A program made the translations under genes and the position numbers. A model generated the notes under the pieces. That model was given only the letters and a program-made list of their open reading frames with translations. It did not search any database and was not told the DNA's origin. A stretch of DNA of 64,000 bases from Archangiaceae bacterium (lineage in GTDB: Bacteria > Myxococcota > Myxococcia > Myxococcales > Myxococcaceae), in NCBI GenBank assembly GCA_016714225.1, contig JADJNS010000022.1:62001-126000 (forward strand), written 5' to 3'. Below are positions 28,695 to 38,623 of the stretch, piece after piece. Every line of letters begins with the position of its first letter. Position 1 is the first letter of the stretch.

Positions 28695-29426
28695 ATGCGC
28701 ATCGCGATCATTTCCGACATCCACTCCAACCTCGAGGCGTTGACCGAGGTGCTCAAGGTGATCGACCAGCAGAAGGTCGATCGGCTGGTGTCGCTCGGAG
28801 ACGTGGTGGGCTACGGCGCGTCGCCCAACCCGTGCTGCGATCTGGTGCGGCAGAACGCCGAGGTCACGCTGCTGGGCAACCACGACGCCGCGGTGGCCGG
28901 CCGCATGGACTATTCGTTCTATTACGACGCCGCGCGGCACGCGCTCGACTGGTCGGCGAACGTGATCACCGACGAGAACCTGGGGTGGCTGCGCAGCCTG
29001 CCGTACACCTACCGCATCGGCGACGTCGGCTTCAGCCACGGCTCGCCCATCGAGCCGCGCGCGTACGAGTACATCTTCGCGCTCGAGCAGGCCCGCGAGC
29101 TCACGCCGTACGCCGTCGACCTGCCCGACGTCACGTTCATCGGCCACTCGCACCTGTGCAAGGCGTTCGCGCTGGGCAACGGCGAGGTGAACGACGTGGT
29201 CGCGCAGAAGTTCGGCGTGCGCAAGGGCTACAAGTACATCATCTCGGTGGGCTCGGTCGGCCAGCCGCGTGACTACGACAACCGGGCCTGCTTCGTGATC
29301 TGCGACACCGACGCGCGCACCGTCGAGTACCTGCGCGTCGAGTACGACATCGAAGGCTCGGCGCAGAAGATCTTCGACGCCGACCTGGCGTTGAACTTCG
29401 GGAAGCGCCTTTTCCTCGGCGTGTGA
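28695..29426 (+). CDS. Calcineurin-like metallophosphoesterase
   Basis: A 243-residue cytosolic phosphoesterase of the YfcE/diadenosine-tetraphosphatase-like group. Metal-binding motifs are complete: ISDIHSNLEAL (DxH), SLGDVVGYG (GDxxG), LGNHDAAV (GNHD), FSHGSP (H) and FIGHSHLCKAF (GHxH). The substrate cannot be predicted. It lies 18 bp downstream of the PilZ gene and may be cotranscribed. ATG 28695 places the first metal motif at residue 8, as usual. Confidence 0.92.
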   Translation: MRIAIISDIHSNLEALTEVLKVIDQQKVDRLVSLGDVVGYGASPNPCCDLVRQNAEVTLLGNHDAAVAGRMDYSFYYDAARHALDWSANVITDENLGWLRSLPYTYRIGDVGFSHGSPIEPRAYEYIFALEQARELTPYAVDLPDVTFIGHSHLCKAFALGNGEVNDVVAQKFGVRKGYKYIISVGSVGQPRDYDNRACFVICDTDARTVEYLRVEYDIEGSAQKIFDADLALNFGKRLFLGV

Positions 29427-29452
29427 GTCGAACCGCCGTAAGGTCTTCGGCG

Positions 29453-30214
29453 ATGAGAACGCTTCATTCTCTCGCCCTGGTGGTGGTGCTCGGCTTCGGT
29501 CTCGCCGGCTGCAAGAAGCCCAAGCACGCGCTCGAGTACACCGAGGCCTCGGGCCAATACACCACGCTGCTCGCACAGCTGGGCGACGCGGCCTACGCCG
29601 ACGAAGAGATGGATCGCATCGTCGACCTGCTCAAGAAGGTGCCGCCCGAATCGCTCGACGCTCAGGCCTCGAACGAGCTGCTGAGCACCATCGCGGGCGA
29701 GCGCAGGCGCATCGCCGACGAAGAGCGGGCGCGCGCGCGAGCGGCCGCGGTCACCCCCGAGGTGCAGTTCGACCCGCCGTCGCAGCCCGAGCCGGTGGTG
29801 GTGCCCGACGCCGGCCGCAGCGGCGAGCTGTTCGCGGGCATGACGCTCGACGAGCTACGCCGCGCCACCGACGGGTGCTTCAGCTCGACCGGCCCGCTGA
29901 AGCTGCGCAACCCCGATCGCACCGAGACCGACGCCGAGATGTACGAGCCGGTCGCCGAGCAGCGCTGCAGGGCGCGCTACGCGAAGTACGACGGCCACTT
30001 CCTGGTGTTCAAAGAAGGCAAGCTGGTGGGCGACTTCGACAAGGCCGCGCTGCTGCAGCTGGCGCCCCAGAAGCCGGCGGTGCCTGCCGCCCCACCGGCT
30101 GCTCCGCCCCCGGCACCCCAGCCGGTGGTCGAGCCGGGCGGAGACAAGCCGCCCACGCCGCAGCCCGCGCCCGACAACTCGGGCGAGCAGACCGGGCCGG
30201 CGCCGGCCCCCTGA
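29453..30214 (+). CDS. Lipoprotein of unknown function
   Basis: A 253-residue lipoprotein. The signal peptide ends LAG-CKKPKHA, with Lys after the Cys. A helical region follows (EEMDRIVDLLKKVPPES, ELLSTIAGERRRIADEERAR), then a small folded part with two cysteines (TDGCFSSTG and AEQRCRARY) and a long Pro/Ala-rich tail. The ATG at 29453 was chosen because it begins the signal peptide; the frame is open ten codons further. It is likely outer-membrane or periplasm-facing, role unknown. Confidence 0.8.
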   Translation: MRTLHSLALVVVLGFGLAGCKKPKHALEYTEASGQYTTLLAQLGDAAYADEEMDRIVDLLKKVPPESLDAQASNELLSTIAGERRRIADEERARARAAAVTPEVQFDPPSQPEPVVVPDAGRSGELFAGMTLDELRRATDGCFSSTGPLKLRNPDRTETDAEMYEPVAEQRCRARYAKYDGHFLVFKEGKLVGDFDKAALLQLAPQKPAVPAAPPAAPPPAPQPVVEPGGDKPPTPQPAPDNSGEQTGPAPAP

Positions 30215-30242
30215 CCCCTCTCGCCACGAGTTAGAGAACGCG

Positions 30243-31085
30243 ATGAACGACTCGACGTACATGACGCTGATGCGGCTCTTGCCGCGCTCGGCGCTCTCTT
30301 CGGTGGTGGGCATGCTGACCCGCGCCAGGGCGCCGGCCTCGATGCACCAGGTGGCGATGCGCTGGTTCGCGAGGCGCTACCAGGTGGCGCTGGAAGACGC
30401 CGAGGGCCCGGTGACCGACTACCCGACCTTCGCGCAGTTCTTCACCCGCCGGCTCAAGCCGGGCTCGAGGCCGGTCGACCAGACGCCGAACGTGGTGGTG
30501 AGCCCGGTCGACGGCGCGGTGAGCGAGGCGGGCCGGGTCGAGCAGGGCGCCTGCCTGCAGGCCAAGGGAATCTCGTTTCCGGTCGGGCAGCTGCTGGGCG
30601 ACGAGGCGCAGGCGGCGCGGTTCGAGGGCGGCGCGTACGCCACGCTCTACCTCTCGCCGCGCGACTACCACCGCATTCATTCGCCGCTGGCGGGCACCAT
30701 CGACGGCTACACCTACCTGCCCGGTGAGTTCTGGCCGGTGAACCCGGCCTCGGTGCGCAACGTCGACGCGCTGTTCGCGGTGAACGAGCGGCTGGTGACC
30801 TGGCTGTCGACCGACTCCGGCACGGTGGCGGTGGTGGCGGTGGGGGCGACCTGCGTGTCGCGCATTCACGCCTCGTACGATGCGATTCTCACCCACACCG
30901 GGCAGCCGGCGAAGACCCACCGCTACCAGCGGCCGATACCGATCGAGCGGGGCGGTGAGCTGGGCATGTTCGAGATGGGGTCGACGGTGATTCTGCTGTT
31001 CGAGAAGGGGCGGGTGAAGTGGGACCCCTCGCTTCAGCCCACCAGCGCGGTGCGCATGGGCACCCGCATCGGCCAGCGGGCGTGA
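30243..31085 (+). CDS. psd: Phosphatidylserine decarboxylase proenzyme
   Basis: Makes phosphatidylethanolamine from phosphatidylserine. The protein has 280 residues, with FTRRLKPGSRPVD, VSPVDGAVSEAGRV, YLSPRDYHRIHSPLAG and the self-cleavage site FEMGSTVILLFEKG near residue 248. The usual LGST is MGST here; the Gly-Ser pair whose Ser becomes the pyruvoyl group is kept. The catalytic Asp (VSPVDG) and His (DYHRIHSP) positions are intact. The enzyme acts at the inner membrane. No phosphatidylserine synthase gene is next to it. Confidence 0.96.
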   Translation: MNDSTYMTLMRLLPRSALSSVVGMLTRARAPASMHQVAMRWFARRYQVALEDAEGPVTDYPTFAQFFTRRLKPGSRPVDQTPNVVVSPVDGAVSEAGRVEQGACLQAKGISFPVGQLLGDEAQAARFEGGAYATLYLSPRDYHRIHSPLAGTIDGYTYLPGEFWPVNPASVRNVDALFAVNERLVTWLSTDSGTVAVVAVGATCVSRIHASYDAILTHTGQPAKTHRYQRPIPIERGGELGMFEMGSTVILLFEKGRVKWDPSLQPTSAVRMGTRIGQRA

Positions 31086-31130
31086 ATCGCGCCCTCAAGG
31101 CGGCGTCGGTTCGGTAGGATGACTGCGCCC

Positions 31131-31691
31131 ATGACGCGAACCCTGATGGTCCTCTGTCTCTGTGCGGCGCTCCCGGCTCTGGCCGAAGACGAGCTCGCCG
31201 CGGTGGACAAGGCGGCTCCGATGTTTCGACTGCCGGTCTACAACTCGAAGGCGGTCGGCCAGACGGCGGTGGGGCTCGACCGGTTCGTGGGCCCCGACGC
31301 GGCCGACAAGCAGGCCAAGGTGGTGCTGCTCTCGTTCATGGCGTCGTTCTGCGGCCCCTGCAAGAAGGAGATGCCCTACCTGCAGTCGCTGCACGAGAAG
31401 TACGGGCCCCGGGGCCTGCGCGTGGTGATGGTGTCGATCGACACCGAGGACAAGGGCTTTCAGATCATCAACGAGCTGGTCGAGAAGAACAAGATCACCT
31501 TCCCGGTGCTGAAAGACCGCTTCAACCTGGTGGCGCGCCGCTGGCTCGGCACGCAGAGCCCGCTGCCCTCGGTGTTCCTGGTCAACACCGACGGCGTGGT
31601 GAAGATGGTGCACCGCGGCTACAACCAGGAGGCCTCGGAGCTGTTCGACAAAGAGGTCTCGGCGGCGGTGGGAGCCGGCGCCGGGAAGTAG
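31131..31691 (+). CDS. TlpA/ResA-like periplasmic thioredoxin
   Basis: A 186-residue secreted thioredoxin-fold protein. It has a signal peptide (TLMVLCLCAALPALA-ED) and the redox motif in FMASFCGPCKKEMPYL, about residue 74. Strand SVFLVNTDGVVKMVHRG carries the cis-Pro (PLPSVFL). It probably reduces or exchanges disulfides in exported proteins or reacts with peroxides. An ATG at 31119 is an equally possible start. miaA begins 3 bp after its stop. Confidence 0.88.
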   Translation: MTRTLMVLCLCAALPALAEDELAAVDKAAPMFRLPVYNSKAVGQTAVGLDRFVGPDAADKQAKVVLLSFMASFCGPCKKEMPYLQSLHEKYGPRGLRVVMVSIDTEDKGFQIINELVEKNKITFPVLKDRFNLVARRWLGTQSPLPSVFLVNTDGVVKMVHRGYNQEASELFDKEVSAAVGAGAGK

Positions 31692-31694
31692 CGC

Positions 31695-32568
31695 TTGCTG
31701 CACGTCGTCTGCGGGCCCACGGCCTCGGGGAAGACGGCGCTGGCGGTCGAGCTGGCGAAGAAGCTGGGCGCCGAGATCGTCAGCGCCGACTCGCAGGCGG
31801 TCTACCGCTACTTCGACATCGGCACCGCGAAGCCCTCGGCCGAGCAGCGCAGCGCGGTGCCGCACCACCTCGTCTCGGTGGTCGAGCCGTTGGAGGAGTT
31901 CTCGGCGGCGCGCTTTCAGGCGCTGGCCGACGCGGCGATCGCCGAGATCCGCGGGCGGGGGCGCGAGGTGGTGGTGGTCGGCGGCACCGGACTGTACGTG
32001 CGGGTGCTGTTGCATGGCGTGATCGAGGCTCCGCCGCGCGACGAGGGGCTGCGCGCCGAGCTCGAGGCGCTGTCGGACGAGGCGCTGCACGAGCGGCTGC
32101 TCGGGGTGGACCCTGAGAGCGCGGCGCGGCTGCCGCTGCGCGACCGGGTGCGCGCGGTGCGGGCGATCGAGATTCACGCGCTGACCGGCAGGCCGGCGAG
32201 CGCGTCGAGATCAGCGCACGCGTTCGCGGCGAACCGGCACGAATACCGGCTGTGGGTGCTCGAGCCCGAGCGCGAAGAGCTGTACCGGGCGATCAACGCG
32301 CGCGCTGAAGGCGATGTACGCGGGGGGGCTGATCGACGAGACGGCGGCGCTGGTCGGGCGCGGCTACCGCGAGGCGGCGCCGATGCAGAGCGTGGGCTAC
32401 GCCCAGGCCCTGCAGGTGCTCGACGGGCAGATCTCCAAAGAGCGTGCGGTAGAGCTGACCGCGCAGGCCACCCGGCACTACGCGAAGCGGCAGCTGACCT
32501 GGTTCAAGAAAGAGCAGGGCGCGGTGTTCGTGAAGCCGCCCTTCAGCGCCGATCGGCTTCAGCGGTAG
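31695..32568 (+). CDS. miaA: tRNA dimethylallyltransferase (MiaA), one frameshift
   Basis: Adds the isopentenyl group to A37 of tRNAs reading UNN codons. P-loop CGPTASGKTALAVEL, VSADSQAVYRYFDIGTAKP, VPHHLVSVVEP and VVGGTGLYVRVLLHG are all present. The frame breaks near 32305 in AINARA and resumes as MYAGGLIDETAALVGRGYRE, then QSVGYAQALQVLDG and RHYAKRQLTWFKKEQ. Length is 291 residues when repaired. The start is TTG at 31695, inferred from the N-terminal P-loop position. Its 3' end overlaps the converging gene at 32559 by 10 bp. Confidence 0.93.
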
Positions 32569-33299
32569 CGCGCGCGGCGGCCGCCCTGGAACATCACCTG
32601 CTGTTGCACCGGAGGCGGCTCGAGGTGGAACTGCCACCAGGCGGGCTCCCAGGGCGACATCTTGAGGCGCTTGTCGTTCTGCAGCGCGGTCAGCGCGGTC
32701 TTCAGCTTCTCGTCGCTGGGGTTCTGCTCGACGCCGCGGCCGAGCACCTTGAGCGCCTTGTCCTTCTCTTTGTTCTGCAGCAGGCACCAGGCGTAGATCG
32801 CCCACATCAGGCTCTCTTTCTTGCCGTGGGTGACCGCCGCCTCGAAGGCCTTCTCCATGCTCGAGAAGTCTTTCTTCTTGTAGGCGAGGGCGCCCTCCAT
32901 CGCCTTGACGTAGTGGTCTCGCGGGTTCGACTTCACGAAGGCGGCCTTGGCGCCGTCGTAGTCTTCGAACAGGTACTTGAGCATGCCGATCTGGCCGTAG
33001 ATCTGGCCCTCGACCAGGAACTGCCACTTGCCCAGGGGCAGGGCGTTCTCGAGCATCTTGATGACCTTGTCGACGCGCACCTTGCGCTCTTTGGCGTTGG
33101 GCGGCATCGACTGCAGCTCGGCCTGCACCGCGGCCATCAGGGTCTGCAGCTGGGTGAAGGTGCGGCGGCCCAGCACCACGAACACGCCGATGAAGGCGAG
33201 GGTGGCGGGAATCGCTCCGGCGTAGACGGGGAAGCCGAAGAGGCGCACCGCGACGAAGACGACGGCCGCGACGGCGAGCGAGATACCGAGGTTGATCAT
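32559..33299 (-). CDS. Membrane-anchored TPR-like protein
   Basis: A 246-residue protein. Two N-terminal membrane helices (INLGISLAVAAVVFVAVRLF and AGAIPATLAFIGVFVVLG) are followed by a helical repeat domain: FLVEGQIYGQIGMLKYLFED, YDGAKAAFVKSNPRDHYVKA, FSSMEKAFEAAVTHGKKES and DKALKVLGRGVEQNPSDEKL, which are TPR-like. It ends in a Pro/Gln/Arg-rich tail. The repeats probably face the cytoplasm. No pathway is suggested by the neighbours. Confidence 0.85.
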   Translation of the reverse strand: MINLGISLAVAAVVFVAVRLFGFPVYAGAIPATLAFIGVFVVLGRRTFTQLQTLMAAVQAELQSMPPNAKERKVRVDKVIKMLENALPLGKWQFLVEGQIYGQIGMLKYLFEDYDGAKAAFVKSNPRDHYVKAMEGALAYKKKDFSSMEKAFEAAVTHGKKESLMWAIYAWCLLQNKEKDKALKVLGRGVEQNPSDEKLKTALTALQNDKRLKMSPWEPAWWQFHLEPPPVQQQVMFQGGRRARYR

Positions 33300-33405
33300 G
33301 ACCGCCGCGCCTATAGCAGCGGGCTTTGTCCGGTGCGAGCCGGAGGGCCGTCGAGAATTTGAAGCGTGCGCTTTGACGGACCCCGATGCTAGACGGCGAC
33401 GAAAC

Positions 33406-33490
33406 GGCCCTTTGGCGAAACTGGTAGACGCAGGGGACTCAAAATCCCCCGACCTCTAAAGTCATCCCGGTTCGAGTCCGGGGAGGGCCA
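33406..33490 (+). tRNA. tRNA-Leu(CAA)
   Basis: An 85-nt class II tRNA. The acceptor stem is GGCCCTT with GAGGGCC. The anticodon arm is GGGGA-CTCAAAA-TCCCC, giving anticodon CAA (reads UUG). A long variable arm follows, and the T arm is CCCGG-TTCGAGT-CCGGG. The 3' CCA is not encoded. Its product would be a MiaA substrate, and miaA lies just upstream. Confidence 0.97.
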
Positions 33491-34043
33491 CTAAAACTGC
33501 GGCACGGCGAGGAGCCCCGCTCCGCGCCGAGCCGCCTGAGCGCCGTTCATCTCGTTCACCAGCGCTGATCACCGGGCGGCCCTCCATGGGAAACGAAGGG
33601 CCGCCGAAGTCGATGCCGGAGTGCTCGCCGGAGCCCTGGGTCACCGTGCCGTCGACCGGGCTGCGGGGCAGTGCACCGCCGACGACACGTGGCGCGAAGC
33701 CGAGGGGCACGCGCGAACGGGCGGACGGTCGCACCAAGGTGGCGCGTGCTCGGGCGATCGGCGGCGTCACTGAACATGCCGACCTGCCCACGTCCGCTTC
33801 GCAAACGAGGCGCGGCCAGTCACAGGGCCCACCTGAGCCACCCCACCTTGTCAGCCAGAGGCACGCCGGCATCGCGGAGACGAGCGACCACGGGTGCACA
33901 CGCTCTGCTCCCTGGCGCATGGAGCATGCGTTGCCTCGCGTTCCAGCGGCGATGGCACCCGTCGACTTGAGAGGGGGACCTGCGGTCTTCTTCTCAAAGC
34001 TCCCGATGAAATGTTCGGCCGGCGGGCGAGACTCTGGACGCCC
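33491..34043. other. 553-bp region without a clear gene; possible gene remnant on the minus strand
   Basis: No intact gene was found between tRNA-Leu and the helicase end. On the minus strand around 33500-33690 a protein-like piece can be read as PRSPVDGTVTQGSGEHSGID, then FGGPSFPMEGRPVIS and, in a second frame, ALVNEMNGAQAARRGAG ending at a stop. It resembles a protease C-terminal segment, but the family is uncertain and the frame is broken. The rest is Arg/Pro/Ser-rich in every frame and looks noncoding. Confidence 0.35.
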
Positions 34044-35447
<1,404 letters not shown>

Positions 35448-35599
35448 GGTCGGCGGTCCTTTTTTTCCTGGCCGATGACACGTCGACGAGGCTCGGTTCG
35501 CTGTAGCAGGCCGCGCCCGCCACGTCGATGCCCCCGAGCGCCACGGCGGCCCCGGCGGTGAGAAATCGGCGGGGGCTTCGTGCGAGAGTGCGGCGCCAT

Positions 35600-38500
35600 A
35601 TGCGCGCGCTCTGCTTTCTTCTGCTGAGTTCTGCGGTCGCCTGTCGCTGCAACCCGGTGATCGAGAAGAACGTCGGAGAGCTGGGCGTCGAGTGGACAGA
35701 CGCAGCCCAGACCCACGTCGATCGCGACGCGCGCATCGACTTCGGCCGGGTCGCGACCGGGAAGACCGCGCAGCTCAAGGTGGTGGTGAAGAACCTCGGC
35801 CTCGGGGCGATCTCGCTCGAGTCGCTGGAGAAACTCGAAGGTGACGCGGCCTTCACCCTGGCGCTGCCCGAGGCGCGCTCGATCGGCAAGAGCGGCTCGC
35901 TCGAGCTCGAGGCGGCCTTCGCCCCGACCGCCGCGGGCGCCACCAGCGCGAAGTTCCGCCTCACCGCCAGCAACACCGACGATGGCGCGAGCACCGCCCT
36001 CATCACCCTGGTGGCCGAAGGGGTCGACGCGCCTTGCATGGTGCCGATGGGCCTCGACTTCGGCGGGGTGCAGGTGAACGACTCGGCGGCCCTGCAGCTC
36101 GAGGTCGAGAACCCCACCGACACCGCGCGTGAGGCGGCGATTCGTAGCCCCATGGGCAGCGGAGCGTCGGGCTACGGCGTCGACCTGCACGTGCTGCAGG
36201 TGCCGGCCCACGGCAAGGCGAGCGCGCTGGTGAGCTTCAAGCCCACCGAGGTGCGCCGCTACACCGGCACGGTGGCGGTGCGCGCGGGGCCCGACTGCCC
36301 CGACTACCCGGTGAGCCTGCTGGGCGACGGGGTGGACCAGGTGCTGTCGTGGGCCCCCTCGCCGCTCGATCTCGGCTACGTGCCGCTGAGCGCCAGCGCC
36401 AGCAAGGTGCTCACCTTCACCAGCCTGGCCGCGGTGCCGGTGACGATCTCGAACCTGCGCTCGGCGAACGTGGCGTTCAGCGTGAGCGCGTCGTCGCTCA
36501 CCATACCCGCGCGGGGCACCGCCGACGTCACGGTGACCTTCGCGCCGCGCACGCTGGGGCCCTCGCACGGCCAGCTCGCGTTCGACAGCACGCTCGCGAA
36601 GCAGCCCAGCGGCACCATCGCCGTCGACGGCTACGGCGGCGGCCCCGACATCGACGCGCGGCCCACCACGGTGAGCTTCGGGCGGGTGGCGTACTTCGCG
36701 GGCACCCCCACCACCCAGACCCGGCGCATCACCGTGGCGAACCTCGGCACGGTGGCACCGACGGCGGCGGGGAACCTGCACTTCACCGGCCCCAGGGTCG
36801 AGATCGCACCCGCTGCCGACGGCGGCACCCTGGCGGCCGAGCTGGGCGTGGGCCTCGACCCGGCGACGCCGTACGACGACGCCACCGGGCTGCCAGCCGT
36901 CGCCGGGCAGAACCGGGTCGACGTGCTGGTGTCGCTGACGCCTTCGAGCACCGGGCACAAAGAGGCGACGGTGACGATTCACTCGAACGACTTCGACGAA
37001 CCGGCGGTGACGGTGAAGGTGCTCGCCGACGTGATCGAGGTGCCGCCGTGCAACTACCGGGTGATGCCGACCACCGTCGACTTCGGGGTGGTGTCTCCGC
37101 CGGCGTCGCGCGACCAGTCGTTCACGGTGGTCAACCTCGGCACCAGCTCTGGCGACGTGTGCCTGGTCTCGCTGCTCGAGCTGCGCGCGGGCAGCGCCGC
37201 CGAGTTCTCGCTGCCGGGCGGAGCGATCGATCAGAGCGAGCTGCAGCCCGGCCAGTCGATGACGGTGAGGGTGCGGGCGTGGCCGCAGGGCGCGCGCAGC
37301 TCGCTCACCCCGGTCACCGGCGACGTCGACTTCTTCGTCTCGAGCCCTACCGCGCCACGCGGGCACGTGGCGCTCTCGGCCAGCGTGGGGCCGTCGTGCC
37401 TGGTGCTGTCGCCCGACGAGGCGCAGTTCGGCACGGTGAAGGTGGGGTGCGGCTCGCCCCAGCGAACCTTCAACCTCTACAACACCTGCGGCTCGGCGGT
37501 GACGCTGCAGTCGCTGGCGGTCGTCGCGGGGGCGCCCGAGCTGGCGCTCTCGGCGACTCCGGCGATTCCCACCGGGGGGCTCACCGTTCCCCCCGGGGGA
37601 GCGCCGGTGAGCTTCGCGGTGCGCTACAGCCCGACCGACCTGGGGCCCGATGAGGGGCAGCTGGCGGTGGTGGTGACGGTGGCGGGCAACAACGAGACGC
37701 ACCTGGTGCGCCTGTCGGGCGCGGGCGACTCGGTGGGCCACAACCTCGATGCGTTTCGGCAGGGCGCCGAGGCCAAGGCCGACATTCTGCTGGCCATCGA
37801 CGGCTCGTGCTCGATGGGCAACAAGCAGATGGCGCTGGCCACCAACACCGCCGCCTTCTTCCAGTACGCGCAGATGCAGGGCATCGACTACCACGTGGGG
37901 GTGATCAAGGCGCAGGGCTCGGGCTCGAACACCACCGTCGGCTACCTCACCTCGGGGCCGGCTCACCCCGACAAGGTGCTCACTCCACGCAGCGTGAACG
38001 TGGCGGCGCAGTTCGCGGCGAAGGTGCAGGCGATCGGAGCCGCGGGCGGCAACGAGCAGTGCTTCGGGCCGGTGCTCGAGGCGCTGTCGGCGCCGCTGGT
38101 GACGGCAGAGAACGCGGGCTTTCTGCGGCCCGACGCTTCGCTGGCGATCATCTGCATCACCGACGACAAGGACTACTCGACCGGTACCGTACCGTTCTAT
38201 TACTCGGCGCTCGCCAACGTGAAAGGCGCAGCCCGCTTGAGCCTCTTGAGTGTGAACGCCATCGCCGGCTTCAACGACACCAGCTGCCTGGGCGGCAACC
38301 CCGATGACGGCCGCTACTCGCAGATGGTGACGCTCACCGGCGGGGTGAAAGAAGAGATCTGCACCCCGAACTGGGCGATGACGCTGCAGAGCATCGCGCG
38401 GGCGGCGTTCGGCACCCGCGGCACCTTCTTTCTCACCGCGGTGCCCGACACCTCGACGGTGCCCCTGGTGGTGAAGATCGACGGTACGGTGCAGCCTTCG

Positions 38501-38623
38501 ATGCAGGGCACCGCCACGGTCTGGGTCTACGACTCGACCACCAACGCTGTGGTGTTCGATCAGCTGCACCAGCCCGCGGCGGGCTCGCTGATCGAAGTGG
38601 GCTACGACGTCGAATGCCAGTAG
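35600..38623 (+). CDS. Giant lipoprotein with ASH/choice-of-anchor repeats and a vWA-like domain
   Basis: A 1007-residue secreted protein. The ATG at 35600 begins a signal peptide ending AVA-CRCN, a lipobox. About six tandem immunoglobulin-like ASH (ASPM-SPD2-Hydin) modules follow, each opening with a DFG or FGxV strand: ARIDFGRVATGKTAQLKVVV, MGLDFGGVQVNDSAALQLEV, VSFGRVAYF, TVDFGVVSP and AQFGTVKVGC. From about residue 725 comes a vWA-like domain with a MIDAS-type motif (ILLAIDGSCSMGNKQ) and CITDDKDYS. It probably acts at the cell surface in adhesion or as a scaffold. Its stop overlaps the rRNA methyltransferase start. Confidence 0.88.
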   Translation: MRALCFLLLSSAVACRCNPVIEKNVGELGVEWTDAAQTHVDRDARIDFGRVATGKTAQLKVVVKNLGLGAISLESLEKLEGDAAFTLALPEARSIGKSGSLELEAAFAPTAAGATSAKFRLTASNTDDGASTALITLVAEGVDAPCMVPMGLDFGGVQVNDSAALQLEVENPTDTAREAAIRSPMGSGASGYGVDLHVLQVPAHGKASALVSFKPTEVRRYTGTVAVRAGPDCPDYPVSLLGDGVDQVLSWAPSPLDLGYVPLSASASKVLTFTSLAAVPVTISNLRSANVAFSVSASSLTIPARGTADVTVTFAPRTLGPSHGQLAFDSTLAKQPSGTIAVDGYGGGPDIDARPTTVSFGRVAYFAGTPTTQTRRITVANLGTVAPTAAGNLHFTGPRVEIAPAADGGTLAAELGVGLDPATPYDDATGLPAVAGQNRVDVLVSLTPSSTGHKEATVTIHSNDFDEPAVTVKVLADVIEVPPCNYRVMPTTVDFGVVSPPASRDQSFTVVNLGTSSGDVCLVSLLELRAGSAAEFSLPGGAIDQSELQPGQSMTVRVRAWPQGARSSLTPVTGDVDFFVSSPTAPRGHVALSASVGPSCLVLSPDEAQFGTVKVGCGSPQRTFNLYNTCGSAVTLQSLAVVAGAPELALSATPAIPTGGLTVPPGGAPVSFAVRYSPTDLGPDEGQLAVVVTVAGNNETHLVRLSGAGDSVGHNLDAFRQGAEAKADILLAIDGSCSMGNKQMALATNTAAFFQYAQMQGIDYHVGVIKAQGSGSNTTVGYLTSGPAHPDKVLTPRSVNVAAQFAAKVQAIGAAGGNEQCFGPVLEALSAPLVTAENAGFLRPDASLAIICITDDKDYSTGTVPFYYSALANVKGAARLSLLSVNAIAGFNDTSCLGGNPDDGRYSQMVTLTGGVKEEICTPNWAMTLQSIARAAFGTRGTFFLTAVPDTSTVPLVVKIDGTVQPSMQGTATVWVYDSTTNAVVFDQLHQPAAGSLIEVGYDVECQ

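Noticed and set aside
33500..33690. M23 or sedolisin-like peptidase gene on the minus strand
   Set aside because: Only a short piece is readable, it crosses frames and lacks a full active site, so it is described as a possible remnant only.
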